A stretch of 64,000 nt of DNA from Gimibacter soli (GTDB lineage Bacteria > Pseudomonadota > Alphaproteobacteria > Sphingomonadales > Kordiimonadaceae). Below the pieces are notes generated by a model. It did not search any database, was not told where the DNA came from, and saw nothing but the letters and a program-made list of their open reading frames with translations. This document shows, piece by piece, positions 43,212 through 51,755 of this stretch (position 1 is its first letter; every line of letters starts with the position of its first letter). The stretch is from assembly GCF_028463845.1 (NCBI RefSeq), contig NZ_CP116805.1, positions 3,344,001-3,408,000 on the forward strand. Direction: 5' to 3'. The position numbers were made by a program, and so were the translations under genes.

Positions 43212-45371
43212 ATGTCTTCTCATATTATCCCCCATCAATCCCGCCGCGCGCTGATCCTGTCGCTGATGGCATCATCGGTACTCGTCGCAGCGCCTGCCGA
43301 GGCACAGGATGCTGCCGGCGCCGACGATGCCGGCATCGAGGAAATCATCGTCGAGGGCAGCTATACAACCAACGAACTGCTTGATTCCGCGACCGGCCTT
43401 GGCCTTTCGCCGCAGGATACGCCGCAGTCGGTGAGCGTGATGACCTACCAGCGCATCGCCGACCAGAATCTGGATTCGCTCACCGATATCGTCATGAATG
43501 CCGTCGGCGTTTCCGCAAAGGAACTGGACAGCACCCGCTTCAGCTTCTCGGCGCGTGGTTTCGCGATCCAGAATTACCAGCTGGACGGCGTGCCGCTGGC
43601 ATGGAGCCCCGGCGGCGATTCCGGCGAAACCCAGATCGACACCGCCCTCTATGAACGGATCGAGATCGTGCGCGGCGCCACCGGCCTCCTTACCGGCGCT
43701 GGCGACCCGTCTGCCTCGATCAACCTTGTGCGCAAATCCGCCAGCGCGCGCGAATTTACCGGATTCGTATCGGTTGATGCCGGCAGCTGGGACACCTATG
43801 GCATCCTGGGCGATGTTGCCACGCCGCTGAACGAAGCCGGCAGCATCCGCGCCCGCGTCGTTGCGCGCTATCAGGATGGTGACTCGTTCCGCGAGCGGGG
43901 CAGCGACAAGAAAACCGTAGTGTATGGCACCATCGAGGCTGACCTTGCCGACAACCTGCTGCTGCGCGCCGGCGCCAGCTATCAGGACAACGACCCGCTT
44001 GGCTCTACCTGGGGCGGCCTTTCCACCTGGTATGCCGATGGCAGCCGCACCAACTGGGACCGCAAGAAATCCATCGCCCCCGACTGGTCCTTCTGGGCGT
44101 CGGAAAGAAGCAACTATTTCGCAGCGCTTGACTATGATTTCGCCCCGGACTGGAGCCTGAGGGTCAATTTCAACCGCAATGAAACCTCGGCCGATCTGAA
44201 GCTTCTGTATCTGTATGGTGTGCCGGACCGCGAAACGGGTGTCGGCCTTGGCGCTTCGCCCTACCGCGCCGATACGGAAAGCAACCAGGACAGCATCGAC
44301 TTCCAGCTGCAAGGTGCCTTCAGCCTGTTTGGCCGCAAACATGAACTGGTGTTCGGCGGCCTGCACAGCAAGCAGGCCACCGAAGGCTATACCTACGCCG
44401 CCAGCAACGTTTCTGCGATTGGCAACTTCAATGAATGGGATGGTTCCTACGCTGAGCCGACCTGGGGCACTGAAGGCAGCCTCAGCGGCGACTATGATAC
44501 CAAGCAAACCGGCTTCTATGCCGCGTCCCGCCTGAATGTGAGCGACGAATTCAAGATTGTTCTCGGCGGGCGTCTTTCTAAATGGACGCAGAAGGGCGTT
44601 CTTTATGGCTCGCCGCGCGACTATGGCGACAGCGGTGTCTTCATCCCCTATGTGGGCGCACTATATGACCTCACCGAAAATCATACGCTCTATGCCAGCT
44701 ATACCGAGATTTTCGAGCCCCAGAACGCGCAGGACCGCAACGGCGACTTCCTGCCGCCCCTCGAGGGCAAGAACTATGAAATCGGCCTGAAAAGCACCTT
44801 CTTCGACGATAGGCTGCACACCACCGCAACCTTGTTCCTCGTGCAACAGGACAATCTGGCCCAGCCGGACCCCGGCCATCTGATCCCCGGCACCATTTTC
44901 GAAGCCTCCCGCGCCGCCATGGGCACCGAAAGCAAGGGCTTCGAGTTTGAAGCCGTGGGTGAACTGGCAGAAGGATGGAATGTCAGCCTCGGCTACACCC
45001 AGTTCAAGGCCGAGGATGCGGACGGCGTTGCGGTGAATACCTCGCAGCCGCGCAAGCTCCTGAAGGTCTTCTCCACCTACACCTTCCCCGGTGACTGGGA
45101 CAAACTGACCATCGGCGGCGGCGTGAACTGGGAAGGCCGCAACTATACGGACACCACAAATCCGGTGACCGGCAATGCCGAGCGGCTGGTGCAGAAATCC
45201 TATGTGCTCGCCAACCTGATGGCCCGCTACGACATCTCGGAAGCGCTGTCGTTGCAGGCCAACGTCGAGAACCTGTTCGACAAGACCTATTACAGCCAGA
45301 TCGGCTTCTACAGCCAGCTGGCTTACGGCGAACCCCGCCGCTTCACGGTCCGGGCGCGCTACTCCTTCTGA
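43212..45371 (+). CDS. TonB-dependent siderophore receptor
   Basis: 719 residues. Signal peptide about 1-33 ending AEAQ, TonB-box-like IEEIIVEGSY at about 42-51, plug domain with DTPQSVSVMTYQRIADQN, FSARGFAIQNYQLDGVPL and ERIEIVRGATGLLTGAGDPSASINLVRK (TIGR01783 type), then a barrel ending VRARYSF. The plug sequence resembles FhuE/FpvA-like receptors for hydroxamate siderophores; the exact ligand is not readable. No STN signalling domain. Preceded by a Fur-box-like palindrome and followed by a strong terminator. Confidence 0.93.
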   Translation: MSSHIIPHQSRRALILSLMASSVLVAAPAEAQDAAGADDAGIEEIIVEGSYTTNELLDSATGLGLSPQDTPQSVSVMTYQRIADQNLDSLTDIVMNAVGVSAKELDSTRFSFSARGFAIQNYQLDGVPLAWSPGGDSGETQIDTALYERIEIVRGATGLLTGAGDPSASINLVRKSASAREFTGFVSVDAGSWDTYGILGDVATPLNEAGSIRARVVARYQDGDSFRERGSDKKTVVYGTIEADLADNLLLRAGASYQDNDPLGSTWGGLSTWYADGSRTNWDRKKSIAPDWSFWASERSNYFAALDYDFAPDWSLRVNFNRNETSADLKLLYLYGVPDRETGVGLGASPYRADTESNQDSIDFQLQGAFSLFGRKHELVFGGLHSKQATEGYTYAASNVSAIGNFNEWDGSYAEPTWGTEGSLSGDYDTKQTGFYAASRLNVSDEFKIVLGGRLSKWTQKGVLYGSPRDYGDSGVFIPYVGALYDLTENHTLYASYTEIFEPQNAQDRNGDFLPPLEGKNYEIGLKSTFFDDRLHTTATLFLVQQDNLAQPDPGHLIPGTIFEASRAAMGTESKGFEFEAVGELAEGWNVSLGYTQFKAEDADGVAVNTSQPRKLLKVFSTYTFPGDWDKLTIGGGVNWEGRNYTDTTNPVTGNAERLVQKSYVLANLMARYDISEALSLQANVENLFDKTYYSQIGFYSQLAYGEPRRFTVRARYSF

Positions 45372-45390
45372 GGCGCCTGACACCAGAACA

Positions 45391-45428
45391 AAAAGCCCCG
45401 GCAAGTGCATGCTTGCCGGGGCTTTTCT
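45391..45428. terminator. Bidirectional terminator after the second receptor
   Basis: AAAAGCCCCGGCAAG pairs perfectly with CTTGCCGGGGCTTTT around TGCATG. It serves the receptor on the plus strand and the DUF3325 operon on the minus strand. Confidence 0.9.
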
Positions 45429-45445
45429 TTTGGGCCTTTAGCGGT

Positions 45446-45721
45446 TCAGGCTCCGCGGGTTCGCCAGCTGACCAGCAGGATCAATATCCAGGCGGCGAGG
45501 CTCATGTGGCCGAGCCAGCTGATGGCCCCATAAGCCCAGCCCAGCCGAAACGATACCTGCAGCAAGGCGAGCATCAGCAGGCCATACCCGGCCATCTTCA
45601 GTGCCCTGCCCCTGCCATCCGCCAAAAACCGCCCCAGAAGGTCGCGTTGGTGACGCGGCATGGCGAGACAAAGGCAAACGAAGCCCGCGAACGAAAGGAG
45701 CGTACCAATCAGATGGCTCAT
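45446..45721 (-). CDS. DUF3325-like small membrane protein
   Basis: 91 residues with three membrane helices (about 2-18, 42-62 and 68-86). LLSFAGFVCLCLAMPRHQRDLLGR is a recognisable start of this family, which accompanies PepSY and DUF3649 genes in siderophore receptor loci; its biochemical role is unknown. The ATG overlaps the stop of the PepSY gene (ATGA), so translation is coupled. Last gene of the operon. Confidence 0.75.
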   Translation of the reverse strand: MSHLIGTLLSFAGFVCLCLAMPRHQRDLLGRFLADGRGRALKMAGYGLLMLALLQVSFRLGWAYGAISWLGHMSLAAWILILLVSWRTRGA

Positions 45722-47277
45722 GACATGGCCTCGGCTGGCCTGGCGCCACGGGCCCGTCGGGGGCGCTCCTTGGGTTTGTGGACCGCGAGCCTGTAGGCGG
45801 TGAAGCCGATAAGTGTCGCAAAGAACAGCATGCTGAGATCGAAGCCCGCGAACACCCAATCACCCTTCGCAAGGCTGGCGACCAGATGACGGCTTGTCGT
45901 CATCGCATTCACGAGCGGTACAGCGGCATAAAGGAAGGCGCCAGCCGCCAGCATCTCAACCCACGCCCGCTTCACCGGGCGCGCGATAGCCCATACAAGG
46001 CTTGCCCCCCACAGGATGAAAAGACAGTGGATTTCCCATTCGGCACGGGCTTCGAGGTCCAAGGGCAGCAGCCGGTTCGCAATGAAATAGCCCGCGACAG
46101 CTGCAGGCAGCCCGGCAACGGCCGCAACGTTCAGTCGCTCCACGAACAGGAAGCCGAAATGCGGCCGATCAGGGTCCGCGAGTTTCTGGCGGCGTTTGAC
46201 GGTCCAGAGCACAAGGCCGCTGCCGACCATGATCGTGCCACCGACGCCTGACAGGAAATAGAGCCACCGCAGGGCCGGCCCGGCGAACCGGCCGGCATGC
46301 AGACCCACCATCACGCTTTCGGTTTCCCGCGCGGTGCCGCGCTCGGGCGGCGTCGACAGAAGCGCGCCCGTCACCCCGTCAAAGACCAGTCGTTCTGCAC
46401 GTGTGCCAACGGTATCGCCCGGCGAGCGGAACACCATGATACGCGCAGCCGTATCGCCGGGATTGCTGACCTGTACGGTGCCGAGATGCCCGTCCGGCCA
46501 ATAGGCAAGGGCGTCTTCCACCACCGGGCGCAGCGGCGTGAGCGGTGCAGCGATACCCGTTGCCTCCACAGTATCCTGCGGGAACAACGCCTCGAAATAG
46601 GTACCGCTGTCCGTATAGTTGGCCGCAATCGCCCAGGGCATGTAAAGCGTGGCAAGGGTGACGAGGCCGGTGTAGGTGATCATCAGATGGAACGGCAGCG
46701 CCATCACCGCCGTCACATTGTGGGCATCAAGCCAGCTGCGCTGCCCCTTTCCGAACCGCAACATGAAGAAGTCCGCGAAAATCTTCTTGTGGGTCACCAC
46801 GCCGGAGAGAATGGCAATCAGCATGAACATGGCAGCCACACCGACCAGATACCGCGCCCAGATCACCGGCATATAATGAAGATCGAAATGGAACCGATAC
46901 AGGAAATTGCCGCCCCGTGTATCGCGCAGGTCAACCTCCGCGCCCTGCCCGTCGAGCGTTGCGCTGCGACCGCGTCGCCCGCCCTCTTCACCCGGCGCCG
47001 GCCGCCAGAAGACAGTCGTCACCGCCTGCCGTTCGCTCGTCGGCGTGATGAACCAGAAAGGCGAGTTCGGGGCCTTTTCCTGCAAATAGGTGGCAGCACC
47101 GATCGCGGACTCGACAGGGTCGGCCTCACCCTCAATTTCCGGCTGCATCCAGCGCGTGATTTCGTCATTGAAAAAGGCGGCGGTACCAGTCAGGAACATG
47201 GCAAACAGAAGCCAGCCAAAGAGAAGCCCGGTCCAGGTATGCAGCCAGGCCATGGATTGCCGCAAACCCGCCTTCAT
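45718..47277 (-). CDS. PepSY-associated membrane protein, large form
   Basis: 519 residues. PepSY_TM family with about seven membrane helices: N-terminal WLHTWTGLLFGWLLFAMFLTG, a central cluster with AHNVTAVMALPFHLMITYTG, and four near the C-terminus. Several helix histidines (WLHTWTG, FHFDLHYMP, PFHLM, LHAGRFAG) could coordinate haem or iron. It probably handles electron transfer for reductive iron release at the inner membrane. The start overlaps the DUF3649 stop (ATGA) and the end overlaps the DUF3325 start, so all three are made from one coupled transcript. Confidence 0.87.
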   Translation of the reverse strand: MKAGLRQSMAWLHTWTGLLFGWLLFAMFLTGTAAFFNDEITRWMQPEIEGEADPVESAIGAATYLQEKAPNSPFWFITPTSERQAVTTVFWRPAPGEEGGRRGRSATLDGQGAEVDLRDTRGGNFLYRFHFDLHYMPVIWARYLVGVAAMFMLIAILSGVVTHKKIFADFFMLRFGKGQRSWLDAHNVTAVMALPFHLMITYTGLVTLATLYMPWAIAANYTDSGTYFEALFPQDTVEATGIAAPLTPLRPVVEDALAYWPDGHLGTVQVSNPGDTAARIMVFRSPGDTVGTRAERLVFDGVTGALLSTPPERGTARETESVMVGLHAGRFAGPALRWLYFLSGVGGTIMVGSGLVLWTVKRRQKLADPDRPHFGFLFVERLNVAAVAGLPAAVAGYFIANRLLPLDLEARAEWEIHCLFILWGASLVWAIARPVKRAWVEMLAAGAFLYAAVPLVNAMTTSRHLVASLAKGDWVFAGFDLSMLFFATLIGFTAYRLAVHKPKERPRRARGARPAEAMS

Positions 47278-47600
47278 AACCGCCCCCCCGCCTGGAGAGA
47301 GAGCCAGATGACAACACCGAGCAGAGCCGACCAGCCTGCCATCAGGACATAGACCCGAAGCACGGAGCGGGCCGCAAAAACCCACATGGCAATGAGTGCG
47401 AAGATCAGGAAGGAGGACAGCGTTGCCGTCATGCTTGCCTCACTCGGGGCAAGCGGCAAAAGGCGCGCCATCATGCCAGCAATGAGCGAGGTAAGGAGAT
47501 AATTGCCGCCGGTCGCCGCAATCGTGCGCAGCACCACCTGCCAGATCGCCGACCTTCGCCCGACTGCAGGTTCCCTGCCCGACGCTGCTACCCCTGCCAC
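47274..47600 (-). CDS. DUF3649-like small membrane protein
   Basis: 108 residues from the GTG at 47600, which has GGAG nine bases upstream; a TTG at 47627 is also possible. Three membrane helices (about 25-45, 55-75 and 80-98) after a basic N-terminus, with the pattern VVLRTIAATGGNYLLTSLIAGMMARLLPL of the DUF3649 family. First gene of the DUF3649-PepSY-DUF3325 set, with a Fur-box-like site about 50 bases upstream. Function unknown, apparently an accessory of iron reduction. Confidence 0.72.
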   Translation of the reverse strand: MAGVAASGREPAVGRRSAIWQVVLRTIAATGGNYLLTSLIAGMMARLLPLAPSEASMTATLSSFLIFALIAMWVFAARSVLRVYVLMAGWSALLGVVIWLSLQAGGRL

Positions 47601-47648
47601 CCTTGTTTGCTCCGTCCTTTCACACAATCGCGCCGACCATATAGTTAC

Positions 47649-47666
47649 TGATAATCATTTGCAATA
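47649..47666. promoter_or_regulatory. Fur-box-like site upstream of the DUF3649 operon
   Basis: TGATAATCATTTGCAATA; the first ten bases are identical to the site at 37545-37562. It lies between the DUF3649 start and the gapR terminator and would repress the operon in iron-replete cells. Confidence 0.6.
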
Positions 47667-47687
47667 TATGATCTGCCACACCTCGCA

Positions 47688-47721
47688 AGGACAAAACAAA
47701 AGGGGCACCCTAAGGCACCCC
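47688..47721 (-). terminator. Terminator after gapR
   Basis: On the minus strand, GGGGTGCC and GGTGCCCC pair with two G-U wobbles around TTAG, followed by TTTTGTTTTG. Confidence 0.7.
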
Positions 47722-47755
47722 GGTTGATTCTCGGCTTTGCTGCCTGACAGACGGC

Positions 47756-48067
47756 TTATTCAGCCGCGTCGGCATCCATGTCCATGTCGTCAGGCTGCGA
47801 GGGCGCCGTACGGGTCGGCAGGTCGCCGCCTTCGATGGCATGCAGGTAAACGTCGATGAGCGATTCCTGCTCCTGACGGTCGGCCGCATCCATTTTGCGG
47901 ATGGAAATCACCTTGCGCATGATCTTGGTATCGAAGCCCACGGCCTTGGCCTGTGCATAGACTTCCTTGATATCCTCGGCGATGCCCTTCTTCTCTTCTT
48001 CAAGGCGTTCGATGCGCTCGATATAGGAGCGGAGCTGTTCGCCCGCGACGCCGCCTGCTTGTACCAT
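47756..48067 (-). CDS. gapR: GapR nucleoid-associated protein (DUF2312)
   Basis: 103 residues. Binds overtwisted, AT-rich DNA ahead of replication and transcription and assists gyrase and topoisomerase IV in Caulobacter. Family core: [35 protein letters not shown] (as [16 protein letters not shown] and [14 protein letters not shown]), [13 protein letters not shown] and [11 protein letters not shown]. The acidic C-terminal tail ([11 protein letters not shown]) is longer than in many relatives. GGGAG precedes the ATG. Single gene with its own terminator. Confidence 0.92.
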   Translation of the reverse strand: MVQAGGVAGEQLRSYIERIERLEEEKKGIAEDIKEVYAQAKAVGFDTKIMRKVISIRKMDAADRQEQESLIDVYLHAIEGGDLPTRTAPSQPDDMDMDADAAE

Positions 48068-48100
48068 ATTGATCTCCCGTCACTTTATGGGTCTTTTGTC

Positions 48101-48189
48101 CGTTCACCCTGAGGAGCGCGCCAGCGCGTCTCGAAGGGTGTTTTGTGGCGCGGTCTTCGAGACGAGGCTACGCCTCTCCTCAGACCGAA
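48101..48189. repeat. Inverted repeat element, copy 2
   Basis: Same element as at 19212-19301 in reverse orientation: CACCCTGAGGAG and GCGTCTCGAAGGG on one side, CTTCGAGACGAGG and CCTCTCCTCAGACCG on the other. It lies between gapR and the DUF1244 gene in noncoding DNA. Confidence 0.7.
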
Positions 48190-48244
48190 CGGTAGCGTTT
48201 AGGCTACCACTTGGCGCGCACCATAGCGGGTGCCGGGATGGGCT

Positions 48245-48568
48245 TCAACGGCCTTCCCGCATCGCCTTGTTTTTAGCCACACTCTCGTCCATCAGGGCGA
48301 GCTGTTCGGGGGTGGCGGGCGTCTGGTAGGCAGCCTTGTAGGTGTCGTAGGGCATGCCATAGATGGCCTCGCGGGCCGTATCCTTGTCCATCGTCACACC
48401 CATGGCGTTCGCAGCCTCGGCGTACCAGTCGGACAGGCAGTTGCGGCAGAAGCCGGCGTGGCCCATCAGGTCGATATTCTGCACATCGGTGCGGACCGAG
48501 AGATGCTCGATCAACCGGCGGAACACGGCGGCTTCGATCGATTTCTGTTCATTCACGGTGGGCGTCAT
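48245..48568 (-). CDS. DUF1244 family protein
   Basis: 107 residues, small cytoplasmic protein of unknown function conserved in alpha- and gammaproteobacteria. Signature: AAVFRRLIEHLSVRTDVQNIDLMGHAGFCRNCLSDWY (as FRRLIEHL, TDVQNIDLMG and GFCRNCLSDWY), in which the CxxC pair could bind a metal. The ATG overlaps the stop of the N-formylglutamate amidohydrolase gene, so both are translated together. A dispersed repeat lies after its end. Confidence 0.9.
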   Translation of the reverse strand: MTPTVNEQKSIEAAVFRRLIEHLSVRTDVQNIDLMGHAGFCRNCLSDWYAEAANAMGVTMDKDTAREAIYGMPYDTYKAAYQTPATPEQLALMDESVAKNKAMREGR

Positions 48569-49335
48569 GGAAATACTTTCGGGGTGATGAGATCAGGGCG
48601 CGTCATGCACTCGTCCAGCAGGTCGGCAAGGAGCGCAGCCCACTGGTCGATCTCGTGTTCATTGGCCATCAGGTCCTGCCTGATTTCGATGGTTGTCTGC
48701 GCAAGGCCGCGGTCGGCGCCGTGGCGCTGCATTGTATAGTAAAGGGCCTTGCCGGAATAAGGTTCATTGTCGCCAACGATAAGCCCGGTTTCGCGCTCGC
48801 AAAGCCCGATCATGGCCTGCGCGAGGCGCGGGTCGCGGTTCCACAGGAAGCCGATGGCCCACGGCCGCGGCGCACCGTTCATTGCGGGCGTGAAACTGTG
48901 GATACCAACAACCAGCGGATTGATCCCTGCCTTCTGGTGCGCGTCGATCACGCTTTCGCAGGCTGCATGGAAGGGCCGCCAGTAGGCATCGATGCGGGCC
49001 GCACGGGCCACATCCGAAAGGCCTTGGTTGGCCGGCACCGGCACCTTGTCGCTGACCTCGGGGATCAGGCCGGCCTGATCCGTATCCCGGTTCACATCGA
49101 TGACGAGCCGGCTGACTTTCTGGATGACGCCAGCCACCCCCATCATCTCGCACATCCGCCGCGTTACGGCCTCGGCGCCGATGTCCCACGCGATATGATC
49201 CTGCATGGCGGCCGCAGGTACGCCCAAATCGCCGATTTCTGCGGGTACTGCGTTTGATGCGTGGTCACATAGAAGCACCAGGGGCGCCTTCGCATCGAAG
49301 TTGAGGATTTCCGGGGAGATGGGGGTCAGTTGCAT
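48565..49335 (-). CDS. N-formylglutamate amidohydrolase family protein
   Basis: 256 residues. The family hydrolyses N-formylglutamate, the last step of one histidine degradation route, though members outside hut operons may have other substrates. Motifs are VLLCDHASNAVPAEIG (metal ligands), HIAWDIGAEAVTRRM, SRLVIDVNRD and VGIHSFTPAMNG (second His), then TIEIRQDLMAN (Glu). No hut genes are near. The ATG at 49335 has AGGA upstream. First of a two-gene unit with DUF1244. Confidence 0.88.
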   Translation of the reverse strand: MQLTPISPEILNFDAKAPLVLLCDHASNAVPAEIGDLGVPAAAMQDHIAWDIGAEAVTRRMCEMMGVAGVIQKVSRLVIDVNRDTDQAGLIPEVSDKVPVPANQGLSDVARAARIDAYWRPFHAACESVIDAHQKAGINPLVVGIHSFTPAMNGAPRPWAIGFLWNRDPRLAQAMIGLCERETGLIVGDNEPYSGKALYYTMQRHGADRGLAQTTIEIRQDLMANEHEIDQWAALLADLLDECMTRPDLITPKVFP

Positions 49336-49501
49336 CAGGGCTTGTCCTGCAATTGGTCTTATTGTCACCCCTTAAGCCCCGGTGCTGACGCCAGAATTTC
49401 ACTGGACCGACGGGGCGTTTGGCGGCAGCATAGCGGCCAAATTAGCCGGCTGATTCGGCAAGTCAACACCCGCCCCTTCTGCCGGCCTTTCCGGAGGCCA
49501 T

Positions 49502-50965
49502 ATGTCAGCGATCACACCCCTTATCCGCCGCCAGCGCAAGACCCGCATTGTCGCCACGCTCGGCCCGGCATCATCAAGCCTCGAGCGCATCCGTGCCCTG
49601 TTCCTTGCAGGCGTCGATGTGTTCCGGCTGAACATGAGCCACGGCGAGCATGAGGACAAGATCAAGCTGATCGACGCGATCCGCACGGTAGAGACCGAGT
49701 TTTCACACCCCATCGCCATTCTGGCGGACCTCCAAGGCCCGAAACTCAGGATCGGTTCCTTCGCAGGCGGCAAGGCGATGATCGAGGAAGGATCAAACTT
49801 CCGTCTCGACCTCGATACCGACAAGCCGGGCGACGCCACCCGCGTGAGCCTGCCCCACCGCGAGATTTTCGAGGCCATCAAGGTCGGCACCCATATCCTG
49901 CTGGATGACGGCAAGGTGCGCCTTGAGGTGAAGGACGTGCTGCCGGATCATGCCAATTGCCGCGTGCTTGTGGGCGGCCAGCTTTCCGACCGCAAGGGCG
50001 TGAATGTGCCGAACGCCATCCTGCCGCTCGCTGCCCTCACCGACAAGGACCGCCGCGACCTCGCATTCGCGCTGAAGCATGGCTGCGACTGGATTGCCCT
50101 TTCCTTCGTGCAGCGCGCTGATGACGTGGCCGAGGCCAAGAAGCTGGTGGGCCGCAAGGCTGCCGTGATGGCCAAGATCGAAAAGCCCGCTGCTGTCACC
50201 TCCCTTGACGACATCCTCGATCTCGCCGACGGCGTGATGGTGGCACGGGGTGACCTTGGCGTTGAAGAACCCGCCGAGAATGTGCCGGGCATCCAGAAGC
50301 GCATCGTGAAAGCCGCCCGCCTTGCCGGCAAGCCGGTGGTGGTGGCAACCCAGATGCTCGAATCCATGATCAAGTCGCCAGTACCGACCCGCGCCGAGGT
50401 TTCGGACGTGGCAACCGCCGTGGCGGACGGCGCCGACGCCGTGATGCTGTCGGCAGAATCGGCGGTCGGCGATTACGGCGACGAAGCCGTGCGCGTGATG
50501 GACCGCGTGGCCCGCAAGGTGGAAGGCGAAGCTGATTACATGAACAGCCCGTCGGACCTTCGGATGAACCCGAATTCAACGAGCGAGGACGCGATCACCG
50601 CAGCCGCGCGGCAGGTGGCCCGCACCGTGGGCGCCAAGGCTATTGTGACCTTCACCTCGTCGGGCGCCACCGCGCTCCGTGCTGCTCGCGAACGTCCGAG
50701 CGTCCCGATCCTGACCCTGACCCCGAAGATCCAGACCGCGCGCCGGCTGGCCATCGGCTGGGGCCTGCACTGCGTGAAGACGCAGGATGTGGACACGTTC
50801 GAAGAAATGATCGGCAAGTCGAAGCGCATGGCGCTGAGGCACGATCTCGCCCAGCCGGGAGACCGGATCGTGGTGACCGCCGGCGTGCCCTTCGGCACCC
50901 CCGGCGCCACCAACGTGCTGCATATCGCCTGGGTCGGCCATGACGAGCTGAAGGGCCGCAAGTAA
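49502..50965 (+). CDS. pyk: Pyruvate kinase
   Basis: 487 residues. Final step of glycolysis: phosphoenolpyruvate plus ADP to pyruvate plus ATP. Motifs: KTRIVATLGPASSS (14-27), VDVFRLNMSHGEHED, LADLQGPKLRIG, DWIALSFVQRADDV, MAKIEKPAAV (catalytic Lys), VMVARGDLGVEEPAENVPGIQKRI and ATQMLESMIKSPVPTRAEVSDVA, then the C-terminal allosteric domain. GGAGG lies before the ATG. It is separate from the tkt-gap-pgk region. Confidence 0.96.
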   Translation: MSAITPLIRRQRKTRIVATLGPASSSLERIRALFLAGVDVFRLNMSHGEHEDKIKLIDAIRTVETEFSHPIAILADLQGPKLRIGSFAGGKAMIEEGSNFRLDLDTDKPGDATRVSLPHREIFEAIKVGTHILLDDGKVRLEVKDVLPDHANCRVLVGGQLSDRKGVNVPNAILPLAALTDKDRRDLAFALKHGCDWIALSFVQRADDVAEAKKLVGRKAAVMAKIEKPAAVTSLDDILDLADGVMVARGDLGVEEPAENVPGIQKRIVKAARLAGKPVVVATQMLESMIKSPVPTRAEVSDVATAVADGADAVMLSAESAVGDYGDEAVRVMDRVARKVEGEADYMNSPSDLRMNPNSTSEDAITAAARQVARTVGAKAIVTFTSSGATALRAARERPSVPILTLTPKIQTARRLAIGWGLHCVKTQDVDTFEEMIGKSKRMALRHDLAQPGDRIVVTAGVPFGTPGATNVLHIAWVGHDELKGRK

Positions 50966-50985
50966 TCGCACCCGGCGCTGCATCC

Positions 50986-51750
50986 ATGATCAACCGCAAC
51001 CTCATCCGCTGTGTCGGCACGTATCACAAGGCCGGCACGGTCTGGATGCGTGCCGTGTTTTCCGAGATCGCAGCAAGGCTCGGGCTCGACTTCGTCAACA
51101 CGCCCACAAATGCCTTCAACGCCGTCACGCCAAAGCCGGGCACGATCTATTTCCAGTGGGACAGTCGCTTCTCCCCGGCGTTCGACCGGGAAGATGTAAG
51201 GGGCTTCCGGATCGTGCGCGACCCTCGCGACATCGTCATCTCGGGCGCGCACTATCACATGAAGGCAACCGAGCCGTGGCTGCAGGTGAAGAAGGATCGC
51301 TTCGGCGGCCTCTCCTACCAGGAAATGATCAACAGCCTTGACGGCCTTGACGCGCGCTACCGGTTCGAGATGGAGAATTTCAGCCGCGGCACCATCCGCA
51401 GCATGACCGTCTCACGCGGCAACAGGGCTATGCGGGACCTTATCGAGCGGCGTTTCCTGATGGTACGCTACGAGACGCTGATCGAGGACGTTGAGACAAC
51501 CATGTTCCGCAGCATCTGCGATCATCTCGACCTGCCCTTCGAACTCTGCGCGCCGATCTTTGTGGAAAATTCCCTGTTCGGGCAAAGCGTCCGGAAGGAC
51601 CATGTGCGCTCGGGCAAGAAGGAACAATGGACGGACGCCTTCAGCCGCGCATTCGCCCGCGAGTTTGCAGCGACGCACCAGCGGGCGCTTGAAAAGCTCG
51701 GCTATGAAGAAAACAGGGACTGGATAGAACGCTGCGCCGAGAGGGCCTGA
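50986..51750 (+). CDS. PAPS-dependent sulfotransferase
   Basis: 254 residues. Transfers sulfate from 3'-phosphoadenylyl sulfate to an unknown hydroxyl or amine acceptor. The 5'-phosphosulfate loop is YHKAGTVWM (about residues 13-21, usually YPKSGTTW), the 3'-phosphate site is RIVRDPRDIVISGAHYH (about 76-92), and the RKGxxGxW-like end is VRSGKKEQWTDAFS. No signal or membrane part, so cytoplasmic. It starts 20 bases after the pyk stop and may be cotranscribed, although functional linkage is not obvious. Possible substrates include glycans, lipids or small metabolites. Confidence 0.82.
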   Translation: MINRNLIRCVGTYHKAGTVWMRAVFSEIAARLGLDFVNTPTNAFNAVTPKPGTIYFQWDSRFSPAFDREDVRGFRIVRDPRDIVISGAHYHMKATEPWLQVKKDRFGGLSYQEMINSLDGLDARYRFEMENFSRGTIRSMTVSRGNRAMRDLIERRFLMVRYETLIEDVETTMFRSICDHLDLPFELCAPIFVENSLFGQSVRKDHVRSGKKEQWTDAFSRAFAREFAATHQRALEKLGYEENRDWIERCAERA

Positions 51751-51755
51751 CGCGT

